Positions 32,541 to 39,818 of a stretch of DNA of 40,777 bases are shown piece by piece. A program made the position numbers and the translations under genes. Source of the DNA: SAR116 cluster bacterium MED-G04 (lineage in GTDB: Bacteria; Pseudomonadota; Alphaproteobacteria; Puniceispirillales; UBA1172); NCBI GenBank assembly GCA_002457135.1, contig NTKX01000007.1, forward strand, positions 1 through 40,777, read 5' to 3'. How positions within the stretch are numbered: the stretch's first letter is position 1; every line of letters starts with the position of its first letter. Under the pieces are notes generated by a model that made no database searches, was not told the DNA's origin, and saw only the letters and a list, made by a program, of their open reading frames with translations.

Positions 32541-33227
32541 ATGACTGATTTCGTGATATCCCCCCCGGCAAGGGCGGTGCTGCCTGTGCGCGGCAGTGAT
32601 GCTGTTTTCCCGGTGCGGCGGATTTACTGCATCGGGCGCAATTACGCTGACCACGCGATTGAGATGGGGCATGACCCTGACCGGGAGCCGCCTTTTTTCT
32701 TTCAGAAGAACGCCGATAATATCGACTGTTCGGGTAAATTTCCCTACCCGCCGGAAACAGCCGATGTTCATTTCGAGATGGAAATGGTCGTGGCATTAGG
32801 TTCAGGCGGCCGTGATATTGCCGAGGCTGATGCACTGGCGCATGTCTGGGGCTATGGCATGGGGCTGGACATGACCCGCCGTGACCTCCAGGGCGTGGCC
32901 AAGAAAATGGGCAGGCCATGGGAAATCGGCAAGGCGTTTGAAAAATCCGCGCCAATGAGCGCGCTGATCCCGGCAACGGAAATCGGTCATCCTGATGAGG
33001 GGGCGATCACCCTCAGCGTCAACGGGGTTGAACGCCAGGCTGGTGACCTCAACCAGATGATCTGGAAAGTGCCGGAACAGATCGCCTATCTGTCGCGGTT
33101 TTATGATATTGCCGCTGGCGATATTATCATGTCCGGCACCCCCGCCGGTGTCGGCCCGGTTGAACGCGGTGATGTGCTGATCGGCAGGGTTGACGGGCTG
33201 GGTGATTTCACCACCCGCGTCACATGA
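32541..33227 (+). CDS. fumarylacetoacetate hydrolase family protein (fumarylpyruvate hydrolase-like)
   Basis: This 228-residue enzyme has the FAH catalytic fold. The metal-binding E-x-E and D are seen in VHFEMEMVVALG and in GYGMGLDMTRRD; FFFQKNADNI and IIMSGTPAGVGPV are also typical. The short length and the YCIGRNYADHAIEMG start resemble fumarylpyruvate hydrolases of gentisate pathways and acylpyruvases. These cleave C-C bonds of 2,4-diketo acids. No other aromatic-ring degradation gene is beside it, so the pathway is open. GGAG six bases before the ATG at 32541 supports this start over the ATG at 32529. It precedes the phn cluster by 93 bases on the same strand but is unlikely to belong to it. 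Confidence 0.83.
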   Translation: MTDFVISPPARAVLPVRGSDAVFPVRRIYCIGRNYADHAIEMGHDPDREPPFFFQKNADNIDCSGKFPYPPETADVHFEMEMVVALGSGGRDIAEADALAHVWGYGMGLDMTRRDLQGVAKKMGRPWEIGKAFEKSAPMSALIPATEIGHPDEGAITLSVNGVERQAGDLNQMIWKVPEQIAYLSRFYDIAAGDIIMSGTPAGVGPVERGDVLIGRVDGLGDFTTRVT

Positions 33228-33288
33228 CTGGCCCTGTCCGAAATAAAAATCATGACGGTTTAATATTTTTGCAATGTTGAGGCTTTTG

Positions 33289-33294
33289 TATGAT
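33289..33294 (+). promoter_or_regulatory. possible -10 element of the phn operon
   Basis: TATGAT matches the sigma-70 -10 consensus at 5 of 6 bases and lies 26 bases before the transferase ATG. No good -35 is present at 17 bp, which would fit an activator-dependent promoter, but a clear Pho box was not found here. Confidence 0.3.
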
Positions 33295-33320
33295 GTCGTT
33301 CTGATCCTGGAAGACCATCA

Positions 33321-33983
33321 ATGAAAAAAGAACTCAGCAGCAATGGCCCCCTGATCCATGCGGATTGCCAGATCAGGAACGCCACCTTTGGGGCCTATAC
33401 CGAAATCGGTCAGGGGTCGCGTGTTCTGAACAGCCATATAGATGATTACTCCTATTGCGATCGCTACGCTGATATCGCCAATGCAAGGATCGGCAAATTT
33501 GCCAATATCGCCAGTTTCAGCCGCATTGGCCCATCCGATCACCCGATGGACCGGGCCAGCCTGCATCATTTTCTCTATCGGTCGGCCAGCTATTTTGAAG
33601 GCCGTGAGGATGACCCCGATTTTTTTGATCATCGCGCCTCCCGGCTGGTCCGGATCGGGCATGATACCTGGATCGGGCATAACGCCATCATCCGGCCTGA
33701 AATCACTATCGGTGATGGCGCGGTGATCGCCGCCGGTGCCATCGTCACGAAAGACGTTGCGCCTTATATGATTGTCGCCGGTGTTCCGGCATCACCATTG
33801 AGGGAGCGTTTCCCGCCCGCAACAGCCGAACGCCTGATGGCACTGGCATGGTGGGACTGGCCGCATCATAGGCTGGATGCCGCGCTGGATGATTTCCGGC
33901 ATCTTGAAATTGAAGCTTTCCTTGAGAAACACGAATCCGGGAAAAATCCGAAGCCGGGAAAGATGAACGCGGTTGTTGAATGA
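33321..33983 (+). CDS. phn-cluster hexapeptide-repeat acyltransferase
   Basis: This 220-residue protein has a left-handed beta-helix made of hexapeptide repeats. They are seen at about residues 14-60 (IRNATFGAYTEIG..., IGKFANIASFSRIG) and again at 112-150 (IGHDTWIGHNAIIRPEITIGDGAVIAAGAIVTKD), ending with the usual AGVPA turn. It resembles chloramphenicol/streptogramin acetyltransferase relatives often found in phosphonate clusters (a DapH/DapD/GlmU-related group). A role in acetylating aminoalkylphosphonates, similar to PhnO though unrelated in fold, has been suggested for such proteins; that is not shown here. It is the first gene of the phn run, 43 bases before phnG. A GGAAG sits before the ATG. 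Confidence 0.82.
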   Translation: MKKELSSNGPLIHADCQIRNATFGAYTEIGQGSRVLNSHIDDYSYCDRYADIANARIGKFANIASFSRIGPSDHPMDRASLHHFLYRSASYFEGREDDPDFFDHRASRLVRIGHDTWIGHNAIIRPEITIGDGAVIAAGAIVTKDVAPYMIVAGVPASPLRERFPPATAERLMALAWWDWPHHRLDAALDDFRHLEIEAFLEKHESGKNPKPGKMNAVVE

Positions 33984-34026
33984 TGCAGGCAGGTATAAAA
34001 TCAGTTGAGTGTTTGGACGGATAGGA

Positions 34027-34503
34027 ATGGATTCTTTAAGCAACCAGAATGAAGAACGTCACCCCGGTCAATGGTCGCGCCAGCAATGGCTGGGGCTGCT
34101 GGCCCAGTCCGGATCGGATGAGCTGCTTTCCCATTGGCAGCAGCTTGATCTTGACCCCGGCCATCGTGTCCTGAGGGAAGCGGAAATTGGCAGTGTCATG
34201 GTCCGTGGCCGCATTGGCGGTGAGGGCGATGCCTTCAATCTTGGTGAGATGACGGTAACGCGATGTTCGGTTGCGCTTGATGATGGCACGGTCGGCCATG
34301 GTTATATTCAGGGCCGGTCCCGCAAGGCGGCGATGGTGGTCGCCCTTGCCGATGCGCTGCTCCAGACGGATCAGAAACCGAAACTGGCAGAGGGGCTGCT
34401 GCTGCCCCTGCATGAAATCAGGCAGGCCCGTGAGCTTGAACTTCAGGCCAAGGCCGCGGCCACCAAGGTGGATTTCTTCACGCTGGTGAGGGGGGAGGAC
34501 TGA
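34027..34503 (+). CDS. phnG: C-P lyase subunit PhnG
   Basis: PhnG is a small subunit of the PhnGHIJ carbon-phosphorus lyase core, which joins PhnI to catalyse transfer of alkylphosphonate onto ribose triphosphate. The 158-residue product is near the 150 of E. coli PhnG. Family stretches visible are RQQWLGLLAQ near residue 20, a GEMTVTRCSVALDDGTVGHGYIQGRS block in the middle and KAAMVVALADALLQ afterwards. The ATG at 34027 is taken because a GTG at 34009 would add six unconserved residues; the ribosome site is weak (GGACGG). phnH follows with a TGATG overlap, so expression is coupled along the operon. Confidence 0.9.
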   Translation: MDSLSNQNEERHPGQWSRQQWLGLLAQSGSDELLSHWQQLDLDPGHRVLREAEIGSVMVRGRIGGEGDAFNLGEMTVTRCSVALDDGTVGHGYIQGRSRKAAMVVALADALLQTDQKPKLAEGLLLPLHEIRQARELELQAKAAATKVDFFTLVRGED

Positions 34504-35072
34504 TGGCTGAAAACTCCCTCGCAGGCGGTTTTGCCGCCCCGGCTGTTAACTCGGCCGTTGCCTTTCGGGGCATCATGATGGCGATGGCTGAACCGGGCCG
34601 CATCATGCCGGTTTCTGGCGGCATCCCGCCCCGGCCGATGGATAGTGCCGCCGGTGTGCTGGCCCTCACACTATGCGATCCCACCACGCCTGTCGGGCTG
34701 ATGCCATCCATGGACCAGCCTGCTATCCGTGAATGGCTGACCTTTCATACCGGCGCGCCGATCATTGCCCCGGGGGAGGCCGAATTCGTCTTTGGCCGAT
34801 TTGATGAGATGGCTGATTTCACCGTCTTCAGGCAGGGCACGTCGGAATACCCTGACCGGTCGGCCACGCTTGTTGCCGCAGTCGCCAGCCTTGAAAATTC
34901 GGGTGCCGTGCTGCGCGGCCCCGGGATCAAGGAAAGTCGCGCCCTGAACCTGCCTGATGTGACCCCGTTTCAGGCCAACGCCGCGCTCTACCCGCTTGGG
35001 GTTGATGTGGTGATGGTTGCAGGCGGTGATCTCGTGGCTATCCCGCGCAGCACCAGAGTGGAGGTTGAATAA
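34503..35072 (+). CDS. phnH: C-P lyase subunit PhnH
   Basis: PhnH (189 residues, about the usual 190) is a PLP-transferase-fold protein without catalytic PLP that sits at the edge of the C-P lyase core complex. Visible family features are FRGIMMAMAEPGRIMPV near residues 22-38, LTLCDPTTPVGL near 60 and LRGPGIKESRAL around residue 140. Its start overlaps the phnG stop (TGATG) and has a very good ribosome site (GGGGGAGGA) inside the end of phnG. Its stop overlaps the phnI start (TAATG). All PhnGHIJ genes are intact and in the canonical order. Confidence 0.92.
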   Translation: MAENSLAGGFAAPAVNSAVAFRGIMMAMAEPGRIMPVSGGIPPRPMDSAAGVLALTLCDPTTPVGLMPSMDQPAIREWLTFHTGAPIIAPGEAEFVFGRFDEMADFTVFRQGTSEYPDRSATLVAAVASLENSGAVLRGPGIKESRALNLPDVTPFQANAALYPLGVDVVMVAGGDLVAIPRSTRVEVE

Positions 35073-36160
35073 TGTATGTTGCGGTAAAAGGTGGCGAAAA
35101 GGCCATTGATAATGCCCATCGCTGGCTTGGTGAAATGCGCCGGGGTGATCGCCGTGTCCCTCAACTTGAAACTGCCCAGATCAGTGAGCAGATGACCCTT
35201 GCGGTGTCGCGGGTCATGGCCGAAGGCTCGCTCTATGATGCCGAATTGGCGGCACTGGCGATCAAACAGGCCCGTGGTGACCTGATTGAGGCGATTTTCC
35301 TGATCCGTGCCTATCGCACCACCCTGCCCCGGTTTGGCTATACCAGCCCGATTGAAACCGCGCGTATGCGGTGCCGCCGCCGCGTTTCCGCAACCTTCAA
35401 GGATGTACCGGGTGGCCAGATTCTCGGCCCGACCTTTGACTACACCCACCGCCTGCTTGATTTCAAATTGCTTGCCGAATCCGAAGATGAGCAGGCTGAG
35501 GAGGCAATCCCACAGGACAGTGCTGATGTGCCGCATGTGCTGGGCCTGCTTGATCGTGACGGGCTGATCCAGAAAGAACACCGCACCGATGAAGAGCCGG
35601 TTGACATCACGCGGGAGCCGCTGGAAATGCCCGCCAGCCGCGCTGCCCGCCTGCAGGTTCTGGCGCGGGGTGATGAGGGTTTTATCCTCGGCCTCGGCTA
35701 TTCGACCCAGCGCGGTTATGCCCGCAACCACGCCTTTGTCGGGGAGTTGAGGATCGGTCTTGTCGATGTTGAAATGGAAATCCCGGAGCTGGGATTTGCC
35801 ATCTCGCTTGGCGTTATTGAGGTGACGGAATGCGAAACCGTCAACCAGTTCATAGGCTCGAAAACCGAACCGCCTCAATTCACCCGGGGCTATGGGCTGG
35901 TGCTGGGCCAGCAGGAACGCAAATCGATTGCGGTGGCGCTGGTTGACCGGGCGCTTCGCTGGAAGGAACTGGGGGAAGATTTTCTCGGTGCCGCTGCCCA
36001 GGATGAGGAATTCGTTCTCTACCACGCTGACAATATTCAGGCGACGGGGTTTGTCGAACACATCAAGCTGCCGCATTATGTGGATTTCCAGTCCGAGCTT
36101 GAGCTGGTGCGGATGATCCGCAAGGATGCCGAGGCCGCAAGGGAGAAGGCTGATGACTGA
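35072..36160 (+). CDS. phnI: C-P lyase subunit PhnI
   Basis: PhnI is the nucleosidase-like subunit that, with PhnG, H and L, replaces the adenine of ATP by the phosphonate to give 5-triphosphoribosyl-alkylphosphonate. The 362-residue protein matches E. coli PhnI in length and in motifs: YVAVKGGEKAIDNAH at the N terminus, EQMTLAVSRVMAEGSLYD (about 35-52), LIRAYRTTLPRFGY, FKDVPGGQILGPTFDYTHRLLDF and SYLDYVTF-like residues near HADNIQATGFVEHIKLPHYVDFQSEL at the C terminus. It starts at the TAATG overlap with phnH and ends 8 bases inside phnJ. Confidence 0.93.
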   Translation: MYVAVKGGEKAIDNAHRWLGEMRRGDRRVPQLETAQISEQMTLAVSRVMAEGSLYDAELAALAIKQARGDLIEAIFLIRAYRTTLPRFGYTSPIETARMRCRRRVSATFKDVPGGQILGPTFDYTHRLLDFKLLAESEDEQAEEAIPQDSADVPHVLGLLDRDGLIQKEHRTDEEPVDITREPLEMPASRAARLQVLARGDEGFILGLGYSTQRGYARNHAFVGELRIGLVDVEMEIPELGFAISLGVIEVTECETVNQFIGSKTEPPQFTRGYGLVLGQQERKSIAVALVDRALRWKELGEDFLGAAAQDEEFVLYHADNIQATGFVEHIKLPHYVDFQSELELVRMIRKDAEAAREKADD

Positions 36161-37043
36161 CCCATCTGATACTTCCCTTGGTGATACTCCTCCTGAAGGC
36201 ACGCACGATCAGGATTACAATTTCGCCTATCTCGATGAGCAGACCAAAAGGATGATCCGCCGCGCCCTGCTCAAGGGGCTGGCGATCCCGGGGTATCAGG
36301 TGCCTTTTGCCTCCCGCGAGATGCCGATGCCTTACGGCTGGGGGACAGGCGGGGTTCAGGTTACCTCAGCCTGTCTTGTGCCGGATGATTGCATCAAGGT
36401 CATTGATCAGGGGGCTGATGACACCACCAACGCTGTTTCAATCAGGAAGTTTTTTGAACGCACCGCCGGGGTCAGGACAACCGAAAAAACCGGTGAGGCC
36501 AGCCTGATCCAGACCCGTCACCGGATCCCTGAAACGCCGCTGGAGGAAGGCCAGATCCTGGTCTATCAGGTGCCGATCCCTGAACCGCTCCGCTTTCTTG
36601 AGCCGCGCGAAACCGAAACCCGCAAGATGCATGCGCTCGAGGAATACGGGCTGATGCATGTCAAACTCTATGAGGATATTTCAAGCCACGGCCATATTTC
36701 CACCGCCTACGCCTACCCGGTGAGTGTGGAGGAACGCTACGTCATGGACCCGTCGCCGATCCCGAAATTCGACAACCCGAAAATGCATCAATGCCCGGCG
36801 GTCCAGCTGTTTGGTGCCGGGCGTGAGCAACGCATCTATGCCCTGCCGCCCTACACCGATGTGGTCAGCCTCGATTTTGAGGATCACCCTTTTACGCGGT
36901 TGCGCAATGATGGTGTCTGCGGTCTCTGCGGGGCTGATGACACCTATCTGGATGAAGTTATCATGGATGATGAAGGCACCCGCATGTTCGTCTGTTCCGA
37001 CACCGATTACTGCGCCACCCGCATTGAGGAGGCAGCGGAATGA
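36153..37043 (+). CDS. phnJ: C-P lyase catalytic subunit PhnJ (radical SAM)
   Basis: PhnJ breaks the carbon-phosphorus bond of ribosyl alkylphosphonate using a radical S-adenosylmethionine mechanism, giving an alkane (methane from methylphosphonate) and a ribose cyclic phosphate. The 296-residue protein keeps C256, C259, C281 and C287 in the C-x2-C-x21-C-x5-C arrangement of E. coli PhnJ, and G47 in AIPGYQVPF corresponds to the proposed glycyl-radical G32. The block YNFAYLDEQTKRMIRRA is essentially E. coli-like, but about 15 extra residues precede it. GGGAGAAGG precedes the ATG at 36153, inside the end of phnI. It overlaps phnK by ATGA. Confidence 0.96.
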   Translation: MTDPSDTSLGDTPPEGTHDQDYNFAYLDEQTKRMIRRALLKGLAIPGYQVPFASREMPMPYGWGTGGVQVTSACLVPDDCIKVIDQGADDTTNAVSIRKFFERTAGVRTTEKTGEASLIQTRHRIPETPLEEGQILVYQVPIPEPLRFLEPRETETRKMHALEEYGLMHVKLYEDISSHGHISTAYAYPVSVEERYVMDPSPIPKFDNPKMHQCPAVQLFGAGREQRIYALPPYTDVVSLDFEDHPFTRLRNDGVCGLCGADDTYLDEVIMDDEGTRMFVCSDTDYCATRIEEAAE

Positions 37044-37810
37044 ACCCGATCTTTTCCGTCCGTGATATCACCAAATTCTATGGCAACCAGAAGGGATGCG
37101 AGGGGGTCAGTTTCGATCTCTACCCCGGTGAGGTGCTGGGTATCGTTGGTGAGAGCGGGTCCGGCAAATCAACCCTCCTCAACGTGATTTCGGGTCAGCT
37201 TGAACCCGACCAGGGTGATGTGCTGTTTGATACCAGGCATGCGGGTATGGTCAGCACGACGGCCATGGCCGAACCCGAACGCCGCATGCTGGCGCGCACC
37301 GACTGGGCCTATGTTCACCAGAACCCCCGTGACGGGCTGCGCATGGCGGTGAGTGCGGGCGGCAATATCGGCGAAAGGCTGATGAATATCGGCGCCCGGC
37401 ATTATGGTGATATCCGGGAGACGGCATCAGGCTGGATGGGGCGTGTCGAACTCGATACCGGCCGGATTGATGACCGGCCCTCAACCTTTTCGGGCGGCAT
37501 GCAGCAACGGCTTCAGATCGCCCGCAATCTTGTTACCGGCCCGAGGCTGATTTTCATGGATGAACCCACTGGCGGGCTTGATCTGTCGGTTCAGGCCCGC
37601 CTGCTTGACCTGCTCCGCAATCTGGTGCGTGAACTGGGTCTGGCGGTGATTATCGTGACCCACGATCTCGCCGTGGTCAGGATGCTGGCGCATCGCGTTA
37701 TGGTGATGCAGCGCGGTCAGGTGGTGGAAAGCGGGCTGGCTGATCAGGTGCTTGATGACCCTCAGCATCCTTATTCCCAGTTGCTTGTTTCCTCAATCCT
37801 GCAGGTGTGA
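37040..37810 (+). CDS. phnK: C-P lyase ABC-type ATPase PhnK
   Basis: PhnK is an ABC-type ATPase that binds PhnJ in the C-P lyase complex rather than acting in transport. The 256-residue protein has Walker A GESGSGKSTLL (about 38-48), ABC signature FSGGMQQRLQIARNL (about 152-166), Walker B LIFMDEPTGGLD (about 173-184) and switch histidine in VTHDLAVVR. It starts inside the phnJ stop (ATGA) and is followed by phnL with 2 bases between stop and ATG. No permease gene is near, consistent with a non-transport role. The length and the KxxCEGVSFDLYPGEV opening agree with PhnK rather than PhnC. Confidence 0.93.
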   Translation: MNPIFSVRDITKFYGNQKGCEGVSFDLYPGEVLGIVGESGSGKSTLLNVISGQLEPDQGDVLFDTRHAGMVSTTAMAEPERRMLARTDWAYVHQNPRDGLRMAVSAGGNIGERLMNIGARHYGDIRETASGWMGRVELDTGRIDDRPSTFSGGMQQRLQIARNLVTGPRLIFMDEPTGGLDLSVQARLLDLLRNLVRELGLAVIIVTHDLAVVRMLAHRVMVMQRGQVVESGLADQVLDDPQHPYSQLLVSSILQV

Positions 37811-37812
37811 CG

Positions 37813-38490
37813 ATGTTTGAAATCAGCGGTCTTTCCAAGGAATTTCATCTTCACCATCAGCAGGCGGCCCGGATCAAGGTGCTTGAAGGAGTCAATTTTT
37901 CGGTGCTTGCCGGGGAATGCGTTGCCCTCACGGGTGAAAGCGGTTCTGGCAAATCAACCGTGATCCGCCTGCTCTATGGCAACTATCTGGCCAATCAGGG
38001 GGCGATCCGGATTGGCGGGCTGAATGTGGCCGATGCCGAGCCGAGGGAAATCCTCGAGATGCGCCGCATCACCCTTGGTTACGTCAGCCAGTTTCTGCGG
38101 GTGCTGCCCCGGGTGCCGACCCTGTCGGTGGTGGCGGAACCGATGATGAATGCCGGTGCGGGGGAGGCTGAATCCCTCGATAAGGCCCGGACACTCCTGA
38201 CCCGGTTGCGTATTCCTGAACAGCTCTGGTCACTGTCGCCGCTGACCTTTTCGGGTGGTGAGCAGCAGCGGGTCAATATTGCCCGCGGGTTCATCCATGA
38301 CTACCCGGCCCTGTTGCTGGATGAACCGACAGCCAGCCTTGATGCTGTCAATCGCGCAACCGTGCTGGACCTGATTACCGAGGCCAAGGGGCGAGGGGCC
38401 GCGATTATCGGGATTTTCCATGATCAGGCGGCGCGTGATGAAGTCTGTGATCGCAGCATTGATATCAGCCAGTTTGCGGCAATGGCCTGA
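37813..38490 (+). CDS. phnL: C-P lyase ABC-type ATPase PhnL
   Basis: PhnL is the second ABC-type ATPase of the C-P lyase system and is required with PhnGHI for ribosyl-phosphonate formation. The 225-residue protein shows Walker A GESGSGKSTV (about 42-51), signature FSGGEQQRVNIARGF (about 148-162) and Walker B ALLLDEPTASLD (about 167-178). The ATG at 37813 with AGGTG upstream is preferred over a GTG at 37807 that overlaps the phnK stop. Its end overlaps the phnN start (TGATG). The rather short length and the FHLHHQQ...IKVLEGVNFSVLAGECVAL opening match PhnL. Confidence 0.92.
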   Translation: MFEISGLSKEFHLHHQQAARIKVLEGVNFSVLAGECVALTGESGSGKSTVIRLLYGNYLANQGAIRIGGLNVADAEPREILEMRRITLGYVSQFLRVLPRVPTLSVVAEPMMNAGAGEAESLDKARTLLTRLRIPEQLWSLSPLTFSGGEQQRVNIARGFIHDYPALLLDEPTASLDAVNRATVLDLITEAKGRGAAIIGIFHDQAARDEVCDRSIDISQFAAMA

Positions 38491-39014
38491 TGCCGCGCCT
38501 GATCGCCATGCTGGGGCCATCCGGTGCCGGTAAGGACAGCCTGCTCGATTACGCAAGGGCCAGAATGCCCGATCTCTATATCCAGAAGCGTGTCATCACC
38601 CGGCCACCCCATCCTGATAGTGAGGATTATATCTCGGTGGATGATGCCGGGTTTGCCGCCATGGATGCGGCGGGGGAATTCCTGTTCCGGTGGCAGGCGC
38701 ATGGTGTCGCTTACGGTATCCCCAGCGCTTGTCTTGATGCCATGGCGGATGGGCGGGTTGCGGTGTTCAACGGGTCACGCTCGGCCTTCCCCCGGATGCG
38801 TGAAGCCCGCCCTGATCTCGAAGGTGTCTGGATTGAGGTGAGCGTTGATATCCTCGCCAGCAGGCTTGCCGAACGTGGCCGTGAAAGCCTTGACGACATC
38901 ACCAAAAGGCTCCTCCGTCAGGCCCCGCTGCCGCCGGAGGGGGCCACCGTGATCAGCAATAACGGTGCGCTGGAAGACGCTGGCAACGCGCTGGTTGAAT
39001 TTCTCAGCCCGTGA
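38490..39014 (+). CDS. phnN: ribose 1,5-bisphosphokinase PhnN
   Basis: PhnN phosphorylates ribose 1,5-bisphosphate to PRPP, the last step that returns the ribose carrier of the C-P lyase pathway to central metabolism. The 174-residue protein has a guanylate-kinase-like P-loop GPSGAGKDSLLDYAR (8-22) and the RPPHPDSEDYISV segment that is typical of PhnN. Its C terminus reads VISNNGALEDAGNALVEFL. It begins at the TGATG overlap with phnL and is the last plus-strand gene of this run; it overlaps the convergent DUF1045 gene by 11 bases. Confidence 0.93.
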   Translation: MPRLIAMLGPSGAGKDSLLDYARARMPDLYIQKRVITRPPHPDSEDYISVDDAGFAAMDAAGEFLFRWQAHGVAYGIPSACLDAMADGRVAVFNGSRSAFPRMREARPDLEGVWIEVSVDILASRLAERGRESLDDITKRLLRQAPLPPEGATVISNNGALEDAGNALVEFLSP

Positions 39015-39693
39015 GGGCAAAGCGCCGGATCAAGTGAAAGCGGCCATCGCTGGCTTCACCGGCCAGCGCAACATCGGATACCCTCAGCGGCACCCCGATA
39101 ATGCCCTTCAGCGCATCATCAAGCGCTGGCATGAGGGTACTGATAGTGTCATCATCCAGCCTCCCCGACAGGGTCAGGTGAAACCGGAATTCGTCCATGA
39201 CATAGGGATAGCCCCATTTCTGCAACAGCACCTCCTGCGCCGGGCTTAGTCCGGCGGCGCGGCGGCGGGCCAGTTCAGCATCATCAGGCAGGGCGCGGAA
39301 ATCATCCATCCCTGCCACCAGGGTTGCGGCCAGATCAGCCATCGCGCCATCATTGCCATCGGTGGTGAGGGCGAGGAAGCCGCCCATCCGGGTCAGGTGC
39401 AGGGGGGCCAGATCAAACGGCGCGATCCGGGCGGTGAGGACCTCGGCGGCGCTCATCAGCGCATCGTCGGTTTTGCCCTGACGCAATCGCATCGGCGGTT
39501 TCAGGGTTCCGTGAAATCCGTATTTCCGGGGAGTGGCGGTGATGGCGGCGATATCCACAGGGCTGAACCCGGGCAGGGCAGGATGCGGCATCGGCAGGGA
39601 TTGCAGGGCGCTCCACCCCAGCCATGCCTCCCCGAATTCCGATAGCGGTGTTCCCCCCTGGGGCATATAGAAAAAAGCGTAACGTTGATGCAT
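39004..39693 (-). CDS. DUF1045 phn-associated protein, 2H phosphoesterase superfamily
   Basis: This 229-residue protein has two H-x-T motifs, H61-G-T63 in KYGFHGTLKPPMRL and H172-L-T174 in FRFHLTLSGRL, the signature of LigT/CPDase-type 2H phosphoesterases, which open cyclic nucleotide or sugar phosphates. The DUF1045 family is known mainly as a protein of C-P lyase operons. The C-P lyase product is a ribose 1,2-cyclic phosphate that needs such a phosphodiesterase. No PhnP-type metallo-beta-lactamase is seen in the window. It may therefore fill the PhnP role, an inference. It lies on the opposite strand between phnN and phnM and is divergent from phnM. Confidence 0.85.
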   Translation of the reverse strand: MHQRYAFFYMPQGGTPLSEFGEAWLGWSALQSLPMPHPALPGFSPVDIAAITATPRKYGFHGTLKPPMRLRQGKTDDALMSAAEVLTARIAPFDLAPLHLTRMGGFLALTTDGNDGAMADLAATLVAGMDDFRALPDDAELARRRAAGLSPAQEVLLQKWGYPYVMDEFRFHLTLSGRLDDDTISTLMPALDDALKGIIGVPLRVSDVALAGEASDGRFHLIRRFALTG

Positions 39694-39743
39694 GAATTCA
39701 GGCCCCTGCCATTCGTTCCCGTGCCATTCGGTCTAAATGAAAT

Positions 39744-39761
39744 GTGTCACTTAATTTTCAC
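39744..39761 (+). promoter_or_regulatory. Pho box candidate upstream of phnM
   Basis: GTGTCAC (39744-39750), TTAA (39751-39754) and TTTTCAC (39755-39761) reproduce the 7-4-7 layout of a PhoB box (consensus CTGTCAT, four A/T-rich bases, CTGTCAT). The TGTCA and TCA cores are kept. It lies 58-75 bases before the chosen phnM start, with a TTAAAA (39771-39776) at the distance expected for a -10. Confidence 0.6.
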
Positions 39762-39818
39762 ATTACTTGCTTAAAAGAATTTCCTGTAAATATTATGACC
39801 ATAATTCCCGGATATGAC

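Noticed and set aside
33234-33251. Pho-box-like CTGTCCG-AAAT-AAAAATC upstream of the phn run
   Set aside because: Only the first half resembles CTGTCAT; the second half lacks the TCA core in the right place and the site is far from the TATGAT.
34988-36202. 404-codon open frame antisense to phnI
   Set aside because: phnI is certain on the other strand and the antisense product has no family features.
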